Part shown: positions 1-6,305 of the stretch, piece after piece
Layout of the letters: each line of letters starts with the position of its first letter
Numbering within the stretch: position 1 is the first letter of the stretch
Source of the DNA: JAXDLH01 sp034666705
Lineage (GTDB): Bacteria; Chloroflexota; UBA6077; SHYK01
Reading direction: 5' to 3'
Assembly (NCBI GenBank): GCA_034666705.1
Contig: JAXDLH010000199.1
Span: 1-7,622 of the forward strand
Length of the DNA: 7,622 bases
Position numbers and translations under genes: made by a program
The notes under the pieces: model-generated
Told to the model about the DNA's origin: nothing
Databases searched by the model: none
The model's input: the letters and a program-made list of their open reading frames with translations, nothing else

Positions 1-732
1 CAGTTCGTGACTCCGCAGACCGGTAGCCTCGCCGTTTCGGCGGCCGCATTGCAAGCGCGGCCAAGAGGGGCGGAGGCCCTCCCTGCCACACCGCGCATGT
101 TCCTGAGCGTGAAGGATCAGCCAGTCACGACCGACGGCGTGTTCTCGCTCGACCTGAACGTCGATACGAGCGGCCAGCAGGTAGATACACTGCTGGCAGT
201 GCTCGAGTACGATCCCAACACGCTGCAATTAGTCAACGCCGCCGGCACGGCGATTCCGCTGGGCAGGATGGTCAATGCCGTCCAGCCCGCGCAGCCGGGC
301 GCCACGTCGAGCGGGCTCTCGCTGGTCGGGAACAACGACCTCGCCAGCCGGTCGCCCTCCGTGAGCCACATCACCTACAGCGCGCTGAACACGAGCGGGT
401 CTTTCCCCTCGGGAATAAGCACGGCGGGAACGCTGTACTTCAAGGTTCGCGCCGCCGGCGGTTCCAGCACCGTGGTGCGTCTCGCGCATGACGCCGGTAA
501 TGCGGATGCCAATACCGACCTCATCTACCGAGGCGCTCGCTTGAACGCCACCCTCGCCAGCGCTACGGTTTGCAGAGGTGGCTGCGGGCCCCACGCGGAC
601 GTGGCGACCCTGGAGCCAACCAATACACCGACGACAAGCCCAACGACTACGCCAACGCCGTTGGCCGTGGCAAGCAAGAGTACCAGCGCACCAACGTCAG
701 CGGGGGCACCGCCGGCGCTCAACCGCTCGTAA
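1..732 (+). CDS. Cohesin-like domain protein with Thr/Pro-rich C-terminal tail, 5' end probably outside the window
   Basis: The reading frame is open from base 1. A GTG lies at 7, but no ribosome binding site or convincing signal peptide is visible, so the true start is probably upstream. Counting from that GTG, residues about 31-188 look like a cohesin-type (CBM2/3-like jelly-roll) domain: alternating beta strands such as FSLDLNVDTSG, then LLAVLEYDPNTLQLV (the usual 'l-YDp-xL' strand) and later GTLYFKVRA. Residues about 203-218 are a Thr/Pro linker (EPTNTPTTSPTTTPTP), followed by a Ser/Ala/Pro-rich end that stops at TAA 730-732. Cohesin-like domains outside cellulosomes are common in secreted and surface proteins of Chloroflexota and archaea, where partners are usually unknown. 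No dockerin, LPXTG motif or C-terminal membrane anchor is seen. The domain call rests on pattern only; any export role is inferred. Confidence 0.72.
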   Translation, partial: QFVTPQTGSLAVSAAALQARPRGAEALPATPRMFLSVKDQPVTTDGVFSLDLNVDTSGQQVDTLLAVLEYDPNTLQLVNAAGTAIPLGRMVNAVQPAQPGATSSGLSLVGNNDLASRSPSVSHITYSALNTSGSFPSGISTAGTLYFKVRAAGGSSTVVRLAHDAGNADANTDLIYRGARLNATLASATVCRGGCGPHADVATLEPTNTPTTSPTTTPTPLAVASKSTSAPTSAGAPPALNRS

Positions 733-781
733 GCGGCGGGGCAATCACCTCGCCCCGATCGGGTAGTCTTCGGTGCGCAGC

Positions 782-812
782 GGGGAAGAGGCACCGGCGC
801 GGTCCCCTTTTT
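782..812 (+). terminator. Possible intrinsic terminator after the cohesin-like gene
   Basis: GGGGA (782-786) can pair with TCCCC (803-807), and five T residues follow at once (808-812). The stem is short and the 16-nt loop is GC-rich, so this is a modest candidate. A second hairpin, CGGGGC (737-742) with GCCCCG (752-757), lies just after the stop codon but has no T tract. Confidence 0.35.
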
Positions 813-871
813 AGTCCGGTCTGCCTAAAGCTCGCGTATGGCGCCATGAAAGTACAGCGTACGAGGATGCA

Positions 872-1357
872 TTGACCGAAGAGGGTGAGCGCACCGTGCT
901 CGATCGAGCACAGATCATGGATATCCTCCCCCATCGGGATCCGTTTCTCTTCGTGGATCGCATCGTCGAGCTCGAGCTCGGGAAGCGCGCCGTCGGCATC
1001 CTCGACGACCTCCTCCAGGCGAACCATGCGTACTGGGTGCGAGGCCACTTCCCAAGCTTCCCTGTCATCCCCGGGGCCATCCTCATCGAGGCCCTCGCGG
1101 AGGTTGGCGCCGTGGCCGCGCTTGGGCTCCCCGAGAACAAGGGGAAGATCGCCATGCTGACGGGCGTGGATAAGTGCCGCTTCCGCCATGCAGCGCAGCC
1201 GGGCAAGCTAATTCGCCTGGAGGCCGAGCTCACCCGCATGCGCAGCAAGTTTGGCACCGGTCACGTCCGCGCTATTACGGAGGACGGCGTCATGCTCGCG
1301 GAAGCGGACCTCTCATTCGCGATCGTCGATCCACCGGATGGCTTCCCCGCCGCCTGA
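872..1357 (+). CDS. fabZ: FabZ-like (3R)-hydroxyacyl-ACP dehydratase, HotDog fold
   Basis: This encodes a 161-aa cytoplasmic protein of typical FabZ length. FabZ dehydrates (3R)-hydroxyacyl-ACP to trans-2-enoyl-ACP in fatty-acid elongation. Visible signatures are ILPHRDPFLFVDRI (residues 18-31, family pattern ILPHRyPFLlvDri) and the catalytic segment GHFPSFPVIPGAILIEALAE (58-77), with the expected catalytic His59 and Glu73. The TTG start at 872 has GAGGA at 863-867, only 4 nt away. A GTG at 896 (153 aa) has GGTGAG at 884-889, 6 nt away, and gives an N-terminus closer to the family; it is an equally good start. The gene stands alone here, without fab, lpx or acp neighbours, so its link to housekeeping fatty-acid synthesis is not shown by context. 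A related HotDog dehydratase with a different acyl substrate is possible. Confidence 0.88.
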   Translation: MTEEGERTVLDRAQIMDILPHRDPFLFVDRIVELELGKRAVGILDDLLQANHAYWVRGHFPSFPVIPGAILIEALAEVGAVAALGLPENKGKIAMLTGVDKCRFRHAAQPGKLIRLEAELTRMRSKFGTGHVRAITEDGVMLAEADLSFAIVDPPDGFPAA

Positions 1358-1415
1358 CCTGCGGCGTTGGAGCCGTGTGACCCCATACACAGCGGTTACC
1401 GAAATGCGTGGGGCT

Positions 1416-1443
1416 GCGCTCCCGAGCGCCGAGCGTCTAGAAT
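1416..1443 (+). promoter_or_regulatory. Palindrome next to a -10-like hexamer upstream of the PPC-like gene
   Basis: GCGCTC-cc-GAGCGC (1416-1429) is a perfect 6+6 palindrome. TAGAAT (1438-1443) differs from TATAAT at one position. No recognisable -35 hexamer lies 17 nt upstream, so this is a weak promoter/operator candidate, about 100 nt before the ATG at 1540. Confidence 0.22.
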
Positions 1444-1539
1444 GAATGACCGTCGCCACGGCGGGATGTGCGAGCCCAGCCCGCGGGGCACCGGCCACTC
1501 GCAGCCACTCCACCGAACGCTCAACCATGGGGGACCTGT

Positions 1540-2130
1540 ATGCCGACGTCGAATCGTACGCACTCGATCCCAACGCTCGCCGTGATCCTGACCGGGATCG
1601 TGGTCTTCGCCCTGGGCCTCGTGGCCTCACTCCGCGCCGCTCCGCCCACCCGCGTCCACGCCCAGGATGACACCGGCGCTAGCTGCACCCAGCCAAGCGA
1701 CCAGGGCTGCCCGATCGACTACAACACACCGGTGCAGGCAGCCCTCAACGATTCAGCCACCACCCACAATTGGCTGATCGCCGTGCCGCCGGGCGTCGAC
1801 CTGAATGTCACGCTGACCGACCTGTCGGGCAACTACGAACTGCTGGTGTACGGCCCCGAGCCGGACTTCCCGCTGCTGGGCCAATCCGACAACCCCGACC
1901 TGCAGGACGAGACGATCGCGGCGACCAACGTCGGAACTGGTACGTACTGGATCACCATTGACAGCCCGAGCGGCGACGCCAGCGACGCGCCGTACACGCT
2001 GCTCGTGCAGCCGGTCATGCAGACGCCAGCATTGGTCGGCACGCCTGAGCCAGTCCCAACGGCTGGGCCCACGCCGGCGCCGTTCAAGGTTTATGGCACG
2101 CCGGTCGCACGGCCAATCCTGCCGTACTGA
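1540..2130 (+). CDS. Small secreted protein with a PPC-like beta-sandwich domain and Pro-rich tail
   Basis: This is a 196-aa protein starting at ATG 1540, preceded by GGGGGA (1529-1534) at a 5-nt spacing. An in-frame upstream start at 1468 is rejected because it would push the signal peptide inside. Residues 1-41 are an export signal: positive/polar N-region, hydrophobic core LAVILTGIVVFALGLVASL (13-31) and a likely signal-peptidase-I site VHA|QDD after residue 41. Residues about 66-157 resemble the bacterial pre-peptidase C-terminal (PPC) domain: NWLIAVPPGVDLNVTLTDL, then NYELLVYGPEPD, and the GTYWITIDSPSG / PYTLLVQP end. PPC domains usually sit on secreted proteases as accessory modules; here no catalytic domain is present. 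Residues 165-182 are a Pro/Thr-rich stretch (TPEPVPTAGPTPAP). Function unknown; probably an extracellular or surface protein. Confidence 0.78.
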   Translation: MPTSNRTHSIPTLAVILTGIVVFALGLVASLRAAPPTRVHAQDDTGASCTQPSDQGCPIDYNTPVQAALNDSATTHNWLIAVPPGVDLNVTLTDLSGNYELLVYGPEPDFPLLGQSDNPDLQDETIAATNVGTGTYWITIDSPSGDASDAPYTLLVQPVMQTPALVGTPEPVPTAGPTPAPFKVYGTPVARPILPY

Positions 2131-2187
2131 TCGATCGCGCCCCGACCCGGTTAGCGAGCAGATTCTGGCGGCCCAACCTCGGTGTCC

Positions 2188-2265
2188 GGTAGGGCGGGGA
2201 CTTGTCCCCCCCCGCGAGCCTTGTTGGGGCCCGCGCAGGCGGCGGGGGACAAGCCCCCGCCCTAC
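2188..2265. repeat. Intergenic GC-rich palindromic repeat, copy 1
   Basis: The left arm 2189-2210 and right arm 2244-2265 are inverted copies of each other over 22 nt with a single mismatch, separated by 33 nt. Each arm is also self-complementary (for example GGGGAC-TT-GTCCCC inside the left arm), so the element could form one long hairpin or a cruciform. It lies between the PPC-like and EAL-HDOD genes, outside any coding region. A clearly related element is at 6885-6966 and a degraded one near 6203-6258. It may end transcription of the PPC-like gene, though no T tract follows. Confidence 0.8.
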
Positions 2266-2412
2266 TGAGCGATAGCGCCCTGAGCGCCGCCACGCACCGG
2301 GAATCGGGCTCAACAATGCGCGCCTGCGTGCCGATACTCCTAATGCGCGACCCCGCCCGCAGGTCGTCTGCAGCGCGATGCCGCGACCCGTACGCACCAC
2401 TGGGACATCCCC

Positions 2413-3624
2413 ATGCAGGCCTACGTCGCTCGGCAGCCCATCTTCTCCGATCAGCGCGCGCTCTATGGGTACGAGCTGCTGTTTCGCGCCGGCCTGGAAA
2501 ACTGTTTCCGCAGCAGCGACCCGGATGCGGCGTCGCTGCAAGTGCTGGACGATAGCGCATTTTTCTTCGGCTTGGAGACGCTGATCGGCACGAAGAAGGC
2601 ATTCGTCAACTTCACCCGCGATACGCTGGTGGGCGGCTACGCCGAGATTCTGTCGAGCAGCCAACTCGTCGTCGAGATTCTGGAGGATGTGGCGCTGGAT
2701 GCGGAGGTTCTCCAGGCGTGTCGCGACCTCAGGGCAGCGAGATACCCTCTGGCCCTCGACGATTTCACGCCGGGATCGGCACCGCAACAGGCGCTCCTGC
2801 CGCTGGTCGACCTGGTCAAGGTCGACTTTCTCCAGACGACCGAAGCGGAACAGCGGGAGATCCCGCGGCGCTATGGGCGGCCCGGGCTCGCGTTCCTTGC
2901 CGAGAAGGTCGAGACCGAGGAGGACGTGCGGCGGGCGCTGACATCTGGCTACGAATACGTCCAGGGGTTCTTCTTCAGCAAGCCGGTCACGCTGACCGTC
3001 GCCAAGCCCGAAGGGATCAAGGCAAACCATCTGCGCATCCTGGATGAGATCCACCGGCCGAGCATCGACTTCGATCGGCTGAGTGCACAGATCGAGCTCG
3101 AGGTCGGGCTGGTGTATCGGATCATGCTCTTCATCAACTCGGCCGGCACCGGCCTCCGCAACCGGGTGACCTCCGTGAAGCACGCGCTCCTCATGTTGGG
3201 CGAAGCAGGGGTGCGGAAGTGGGTGGCATTCATGGTGCTAGCCGACCTGGGGACCGGCAGGCCAACGGAGCTGATTCGCACGTGCGCTACCCGAGGTCGG
3301 TTCTGTGAAGAGGTGGCGCTGATCGCGAATTGGCCGGAGCGAGCGCACGAGCTGTTTCTGCTCGGCCTGTTCTCGCTCATCGATGCCGTGGTCGGGATAC
3401 CGATGGAGGATGTGATCCAGACGCTGCCGCTGCCGCGCGAGGTCACCGATGCACTGCTTGGCAAGGAAAATCGGCTGCGCATCGTCCACGACCTGATGGT
3501 GGGATGCGAGCGCGGTGCGTGGGAAAGCGTCGATCGCTGCGCCGGCGACCTGGGGCTCGGCGAGGCGACGGTAGCAGGGGCCTATCTGCAGGCCGTGCAG
3601 TGGGCCACTGGCGCGCTGCGGTAG
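2413..3624 (+). CDS. EAL-HDOD signalling protein (YuxH/CdgJ type), probable cyclic-di-GMP phosphodiesterase
   Basis: This is a 403-aa cytoplasmic protein, the usual length for the EAL-HDOD family (compare Bacillus subtilis YuxH/PdeH and Vibrio cholerae CdgJ). It opens with the family start VARQPIFSDQRALYGYELLFR. The EAL domain covers about residues 1-195. Residues matching the EAL catalytic set appear retained: Glu21 (YELL, where ELL replaces EAL), Asn66 (FVNFT), Glu88 (VEILE), Asp116-Asp117 (LDDF), Lys136 (KVDF), Glu164 (AEKVE) and Gln184 (YVQGFFFSKP). Residues about 200-395 form the HDOD half, a helical non-catalytic HD-related domain, with the conserved-looking block NRVTSVKHALLMLGEAGVRKW (250-270). 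The start ATG 2413 has only a weak site (TGGGA, 2401-2405). EAL enzymes hydrolyse cyclic di-GMP to pGpG; activity here is inferred from the residues. No GGDEF or sensor domain is attached. Confidence 0.9.
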   Translation: MQAYVARQPIFSDQRALYGYELLFRAGLENCFRSSDPDAASLQVLDDSAFFFGLETLIGTKKAFVNFTRDTLVGGYAEILSSSQLVVEILEDVALDAEVLQACRDLRAARYPLALDDFTPGSAPQQALLPLVDLVKVDFLQTTEAEQREIPRRYGRPGLAFLAEKVETEEDVRRALTSGYEYVQGFFFSKPVTLTVAKPEGIKANHLRILDEIHRPSIDFDRLSAQIELEVGLVYRIMLFINSAGTGLRNRVTSVKHALLMLGEAGVRKWVAFMVLADLGTGRPTELIRTCATRGRFCEEVALIANWPERAHELFLLGLFSLIDAVVGIPMEDVIQTLPLPREVTDALLGKENRLRIVHDLMVGCERGAWESVDRCAGDLGLGEATVAGAYLQAVQWATGALR

Positions 3625-3742
3625 ATCACTCCGTGGGCACCGCGCCGGGCCTCGGCCAGAAGCGGCTCTCCACGTACAATCGGGTGCACAGCTCGCTGAA
3701 GCTCTGCCGGTGCCGCACGCTCACGAGGCGGTGCCGACGATC

Positions 3743-3749
3743 AGGAGGG
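3743..3749 (+). promoter_or_regulatory. Strong Shine-Dalgarno that fixes the Usp start
   Basis: AGGAGGG sits 6 nt before GTG 3756. The frame stays open upstream to 3330, but that would overlap the last 295 bp of the EAL-HDOD gene and encode an Arg-rich low-quality extension. The site and the family N-terminus (HRLLVPLDGS) both decide for 3756. Confidence 0.85.
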
Positions 3750-3755
3750 CGCCCA

Positions 3756-4721
3756 GTGCCACATCGTTTGTTGGTCCCCCTCGACGGCTCGGATCTCGCC
3801 GCTGAGGCAATTCCCTGGGCGGAGGCGCTCGCCCGACAGCTCGCGGCGACGATCGAGCTCGTCAGCGTCATAGAGCTGGATCTGCCGAGCCAGTCATCCG
3901 AGACGGCGGCCTCGTTCAACTGGCATTCCAGTCTGTCGGCTGGAGCCGATACCGCTATGCCCCACGATCCAGCGGAAGCCGCGCGCATCCGGAGCATGGA
4001 GGAAGTCCTCAACCAGGTGCACGCCTCTCGCGAATGGTCCGGGCCGGTGGACGTGACCGTGCTGACGGGCGATCCCGCCACCGCGATCGCCGAGCACGCC
4101 ACGCGGGTGGGCGCGAGCCTCATCGTCATGGTGACGCACGCCCGTCGGGGACCGGCGCGCGTGCTGCTGGGCAGTGTGGCGGGTGAGGTGATCAATCATA
4201 CCGCGGTACCGGTATTCGCCATGCGGCCGGGGCTCCCGCCGCCGGTCAGCCTCCCGCAGCGGGTGCTCGTCCCGCTGGATGGCTCAGAGCTGTCCGACGC
4301 GGTGCTCCCGGCAGTCACTCCACTCGCGCAGCAGTTGGGCTGGAGCCTCGTGCTATTCACTGCCGGCGAGCTGCCGCCGCCAACCGTACCGGTGCAAGGC
4401 GCCGAGATCCCCCTTGGTCTGGCGCCTGCCACGCCGCCGGCGCAACTCGAGGAACACCTGGAGCGGACCGCCGCCAACCTTCGGAGTACGGGGGTGTCGG
4501 TGGAGATCCGGGTGGCGTTTGGGAGCCCGGTCGACACGATTCTCCAGGCGGCGCACGAAGCCGAGTGCGGCCTGATCGCGATGAGCACGCACGGCCGGCG
4601 CGGACCAGCGCGGTGGGTGCGCGGGAGCGTCACCGATGCAGTGTTGCACCGCGCAGACACGCCGGTGCTCGTGGTGCGTCCCCAGCACGCACCGGCGAAG
4701 GACGCAGAAGGTGTGGCCTAG
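3756..4721 (+). CDS. Universal stress protein, two tandem UspA domains
   Basis: The gene encodes 321 residues from GTG 3756. Domain 1 is about residues 1-157 and opens with HRLLVPLDGSDLAAEAIPWA; domain 2 is about 168-309 and opens with QRVLVPLDGSELSDAVLPAV. Each has the Asp that contacts adenine in ATP-binding Usps (Asp10, Asp175). The nucleotide-binding motif G-2x-G-9x-G-(S/T) is uneven. In domain 1 its positions read V126, A129, G139, S140, so both early glycines are lost. In domain 2 they read S277, G280, G290, S291, which keeps most of it. Domain 2 is therefore the better candidate for nucleotide binding. Tandem Usps are cytoplasmic stress-associated proteins with no single known reaction. 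The gene follows the EAL-HDOD gene after 131 bp on the same strand, and its TAG overlaps the end of the convergent DUF5615 remnant. Confidence 0.9.
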   Translation: MPHRLLVPLDGSDLAAEAIPWAEALARQLAATIELVSVIELDLPSQSSETAASFNWHSSLSAGADTAMPHDPAEAARIRSMEEVLNQVHASREWSGPVDVTVLTGDPATAIAEHATRVGASLIVMVTHARRGPARVLLGSVAGEVINHTAVPVFAMRPGLPPPVSLPQRVLVPLDGSELSDAVLPAVTPLAQQLGWSLVLFTAGELPPPTVPVQGAEIPLGLAPATPPAQLEEHLERTAANLRSTGVSVEIRVAFGSPVDTILQAAHEAECGLIAMSTHGRRGPARWVRGSVTDAVLHRADTPVLVVRPQHAPAKDAEGVA

Positions 4722-4842
4722 CTCAGCGCAGGAAAAATCGAGCGTTCCCTCTGCTCGTCGGCTGCAGTCCGTACATCGTGGCCAAGCGCAGTTAGCACCT
4801 GGTGCAGCGCCTACCAGGGTTTTCGTCGAGCTTGATTCTCAT
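4718..4842 (-). pseudogene. Frameshifted, truncated DUF5615 (PIN-like toxin) remnant
   Basis: Reading the minus strand, ATG at 4842 overlaps the DUF433 stop as ATGA, the classic layout of a translationally coupled toxin gene. The first codons give MRIKLDEN, the typical start of DUF5615 PIN-like proteins, but the frame then reads PGRRCTRC and stops at TAA (4794-4792). Shifting frame recovers ALHQVLTALGHDVRTAADE from about 4810, matching the next family block (L-x-LGHDV-x-T-x-x-DE). After DE the resemblance ends, and the frame stops at TAG 4720-4718, inside the 3' end of the convergent Usp gene. So the gene has at least one frameshift (net -1 or +2 near 4810-4818) and has lost most of its C-terminal part, including the later acidic residues of the PIN-like fold. 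It is almost certainly non-functional. Confidence 0.75.
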
Positions 4843-5099
4843 CCGGTCGGAGGCAGCTCAACGACCGCTTCGCGTGCCGCTTCAGCGCCATAGGCGATGC
4901 AGGCCAGTACGTCGAGCTGGTCGATGCCGGGAAATTCGTCGACAACCTCGCGCGGCGTCATGCCGTCGGCGAGAAGATCGAGGATGAGCGCGACCCAGAT
5001 GCGAGGCCCGCGGATGCACGGCTTACCGAAGCAAATCTGCGGGTCAACCGAGATGCGGGCGAGCAACTCCGTGCGTATCGCTATGGCGCCTCCCGCCAC
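4839..5099 (-). CDS. DUF433 protein, VapB5-like antitoxin type
   Basis: The protein is about 86 aa and carries a full DUF433 domain: LLARISVDPQICFGKPCIRGPRIWVALILDLLADGMTPREVVDEFPGI is visible as a continuous block, followed by LDVLACIAYGAEAARE. The family pattern is 'R-I-x-x-[DN]-P-x-I-x-x-GKPCIRGxRI', a helix-turn-helix-like fold found in antitoxins, usually upstream of a DUF5615 PIN-like toxin. That partner is present here only as a remnant overlapping the stop. I prefer the GTG at 5099, since the domain begins about 13 residues later; a GTG at 5162 (107 aa) adds an Arg/Ala-rich N-terminus unlike the family. Neither has a clear ribosome binding site. The gene lies 124 bp after the CPBP gene on the same strand. 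Intact DUF433 beside a broken toxin suggests an orphan antitoxin or DNA-binding protein. Confidence 0.82.
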   Translation of the reverse strand: MAGGAIAIRTELLARISVDPQICFGKPCIRGPRIWVALILDLLADGMTPREVVDEFPGIDQLDVLACIAYGAEAAREAVVELPPTG

Positions 5100-5223
5100 G
5101 ATTCTACGTGCTCTCGGGCAACGTGCCGACGCAATAGACGCGAGGAAGGGCTTCCCGAACACGCACCGAGCGCGCTGTTTCCGCGCGGTCGATTGCCATC
5201 AGGCGGGCAGTGGAGGTGGAGCG

Positions 5224-6105
5224 CTATCCTGGGCGGTGGCGGGCGCGCTGGAGCCAGGCGGGGGTGACCACGTGGCCGCGACGCACGGCCAGCAGCAGCA
5301 TCGTAATGCCCGCGGCGAGGCTCACCACCAGCACGATCGGGCTGGCCTCGATGCCGAAGGCACCACCGGTCCAGAGCTCCGGGCCGCTGATCGCCGGGGT
5401 GATGAGACTCTGCTGGACGAGGTTCGATCCTGAGATGTTGATGCCAAAGACAGAGCCCTGAACGAAGTTCCACGACACGTGGATGCCGATCGGCAGCCAG
5501 AGGCTGCGGGTGAGCATGAAGGCGGCAGCGAGCAGCACGCCCGCCTCCAGCGCGATGGCAATGGCGCCCCAGAGGGTCGCCTCCGGATTGGCGAGATGCG
5601 CCAACCCAAAGATGGCCGCGCTGAGGACCAATGCCGGCCACGAGCCGAGCGCGTCCTCCAGGTCGCGGAAGATCACGCCACGAGCCAGCCCCTCTTCGAA
5701 CGCGCCGATATTGAGCTGCAGCACGAGGCCGGATGCGAGGAGCGCGAGCGCCGCAGCGCCGGGCTCGACGGCGGCGACCCGGTACCAGCCGGCGAGCGCG
5801 AGCACGCCGACGGAGACGCACATGAGCCCGGCGCCGATAGCGAAGCCGACGGCGAGGTCGCGCACGCCGCCTTGCCGGCGCAGACCGATCGCCGCGGGCG
5901 GGCGGCGCTCGACGACGCGGGCGACGAGGAGCAGCGCGGCGTAGATACTGATGAGATTGACGAGCTCGACAGTGAGAAACGTACTCGGCGCGCCGAGTAC
6001 GCCGAGCACGAGCACGCTCAGGCCGAAGGCCAGCACTGCGAACAGCACGATGGTGAGGACGAGGCGCACCAACGGCCAGTTGAGCACCCGCAGCACGCGC
6101 GCCAT
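5224..6105 (-). CDS. CPBP-family intramembrane metalloprotease (Abi/CAAX protease-like)
   Basis: This is a 293-aa multi-pass membrane protein. The start is ATG 6105, which has GGAGG (6115-6111) at a 5-nt spacing; a TTG at 6117 lies upstream of that site and is unlikely. Hydrophobic segments are evident near residues 12-37, 43-63, 84-106, 117-132, 157-168, 180-198 and 256-275. The three CPBP motifs are intact: EEGLAR (137-142, the EExxxR motif), FGLAH (166-170, FxxxH) and HVSWN (209-213, HxxxN/D), giving the expected glutamates and histidines of the active site in the membrane. CPBP proteins include eukaryotic CAAX prenyl proteases (Rce1) and bacterial enzymes linked to bacteriocin self-immunity or signalling; the substrate here is unknown. 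No bacteriocin gene is seen nearby. A hairpin-forming sequence lies in its leader. Confidence 0.9.
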   Translation of the reverse strand: MARVLRVLNWPLVRLVLTIVLFAVLAFGLSVLVLGVLGAPSTFLTVELVNLISIYAALLLVARVVERRPPAAIGLRRQGGVRDLAVGFAIGAGLMCVSVGVLALAGWYRVAAVEPGAAALALLASGLVLQLNIGAFEEGLARGVIFRDLEDALGSWPALVLSAAIFGLAHLANPEATLWGAIAIALEAGVLLAAAFMLTRSLWLPIGIHVSWNFVQGSVFGINISGSNLVQQSLITPAISGPELWTGGAFGIEASPIVLVVSLAAGITMLLLAVRRGHVVTPAWLQRARHRPG

Positions 6106-6129
6106 GATGGCCTCCAACGCAGATCGCTT

Positions 6130-6148
6130 GGACCGGTGTACATGGTCC
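6130..6148 (-). promoter_or_regulatory. Nested palindrome just upstream of the CPBP gene
   Basis: GGACC (6130-6134) and GGTCC (6144-6148) are inverted arms around an inner palindrome TGTACA (6137-6142). The element ends 25 nt before the CPBP start codon, where an operator or leader hairpin could act. On the minus strand it contains GGACCATG, the same eight bases that begin the palindrome upstream of the cupin gene. Confidence 0.35.
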
Positions 6149-6202
6149 GCAGGTGGCGCGGTACCAGGGAAGGGAACCGGGTGATGGCGTCGTATCCCAA
6201 CC

Positions 6203-6258
6203 GGGGCGATAGCGGGGTTGCGGCGGGCAAGGCGTGCCTCGCCCCTACGGGTGGGGCG
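6203..6258. repeat. Degraded GC-rich palindromic repeat, copy 3
   Basis: The region between the cupin and CPBP genes holds GGGCAAGGC (6225-6233) followed after 2 nt by GCCTCGCCC (6236-6244), which are complementary at 8 of 9 positions. CGCCCC (6240-6245) and GGGGCG (6253-6258) form a second perfect 6-bp stem with a 7-nt loop. The 'GCCCCTAC' end resembles the outer edge of the copies at 2188-2265 and 6885-6966, but the opposite arm (CCGGGGCGATAGCGG, from 6201) is poorly preserved. It could serve as a terminator for the cupin gene; there is no T tract. Confidence 0.5.
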
Positions 6259-6305
6259 CTGAGCGCTTGAATCCGGGTTGGTCGTGGCGGCAGGGCAGGC
6301 GGGCC

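Noticed and set aside
1468..1539. An upstream start for the PPC-like secreted protein
   Set aside because: It would place 24 extra residues in front of a good signal peptide, and the ATG at 1540 has a well-placed GGGGGA site.
1753..3183. A 476-codon open frame on the minus strand across the PPC-like and EAL-HDOD genes
   Set aside because: It is antisense to two well-supported genes, rich in Arg, Gly and Asp without domain motifs, and crosses the palindromic repeat. Long antisense frames are expected in GC-rich DNA.
3675..3680. TACAAT as a -10 box for the Usp gene
   Set aside because: It matches TATAAT at five of six positions, but no -35-like hexamer lies at a suitable distance, so the evidence is too weak to list.
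3330..3755. Upstream extension of the Usp reading frame
   Set aside because: It overlaps the end of the EAL-HDOD gene in another frame, has an Arg-rich composition, and a strong AGGAGGG site supports the later GTG at 3756.
5224..6105. CPBP protease as a bacteriocin-immunity or phage-abortive system
   Set aside because: No bacteriocin precursor, transporter or known defence partner is adjacent; the DUF433 gene downstream has its own broken partner. The family is too broad to assign this role.
5479..6270. A 263-codon plus-strand open frame opposite the CPBP gene
   Set aside because: Its product is very rich in Glu, Ala, Arg and Asp with no recognisable fold, whereas the opposite strand encodes all three CPBP motifs and membrane segments.
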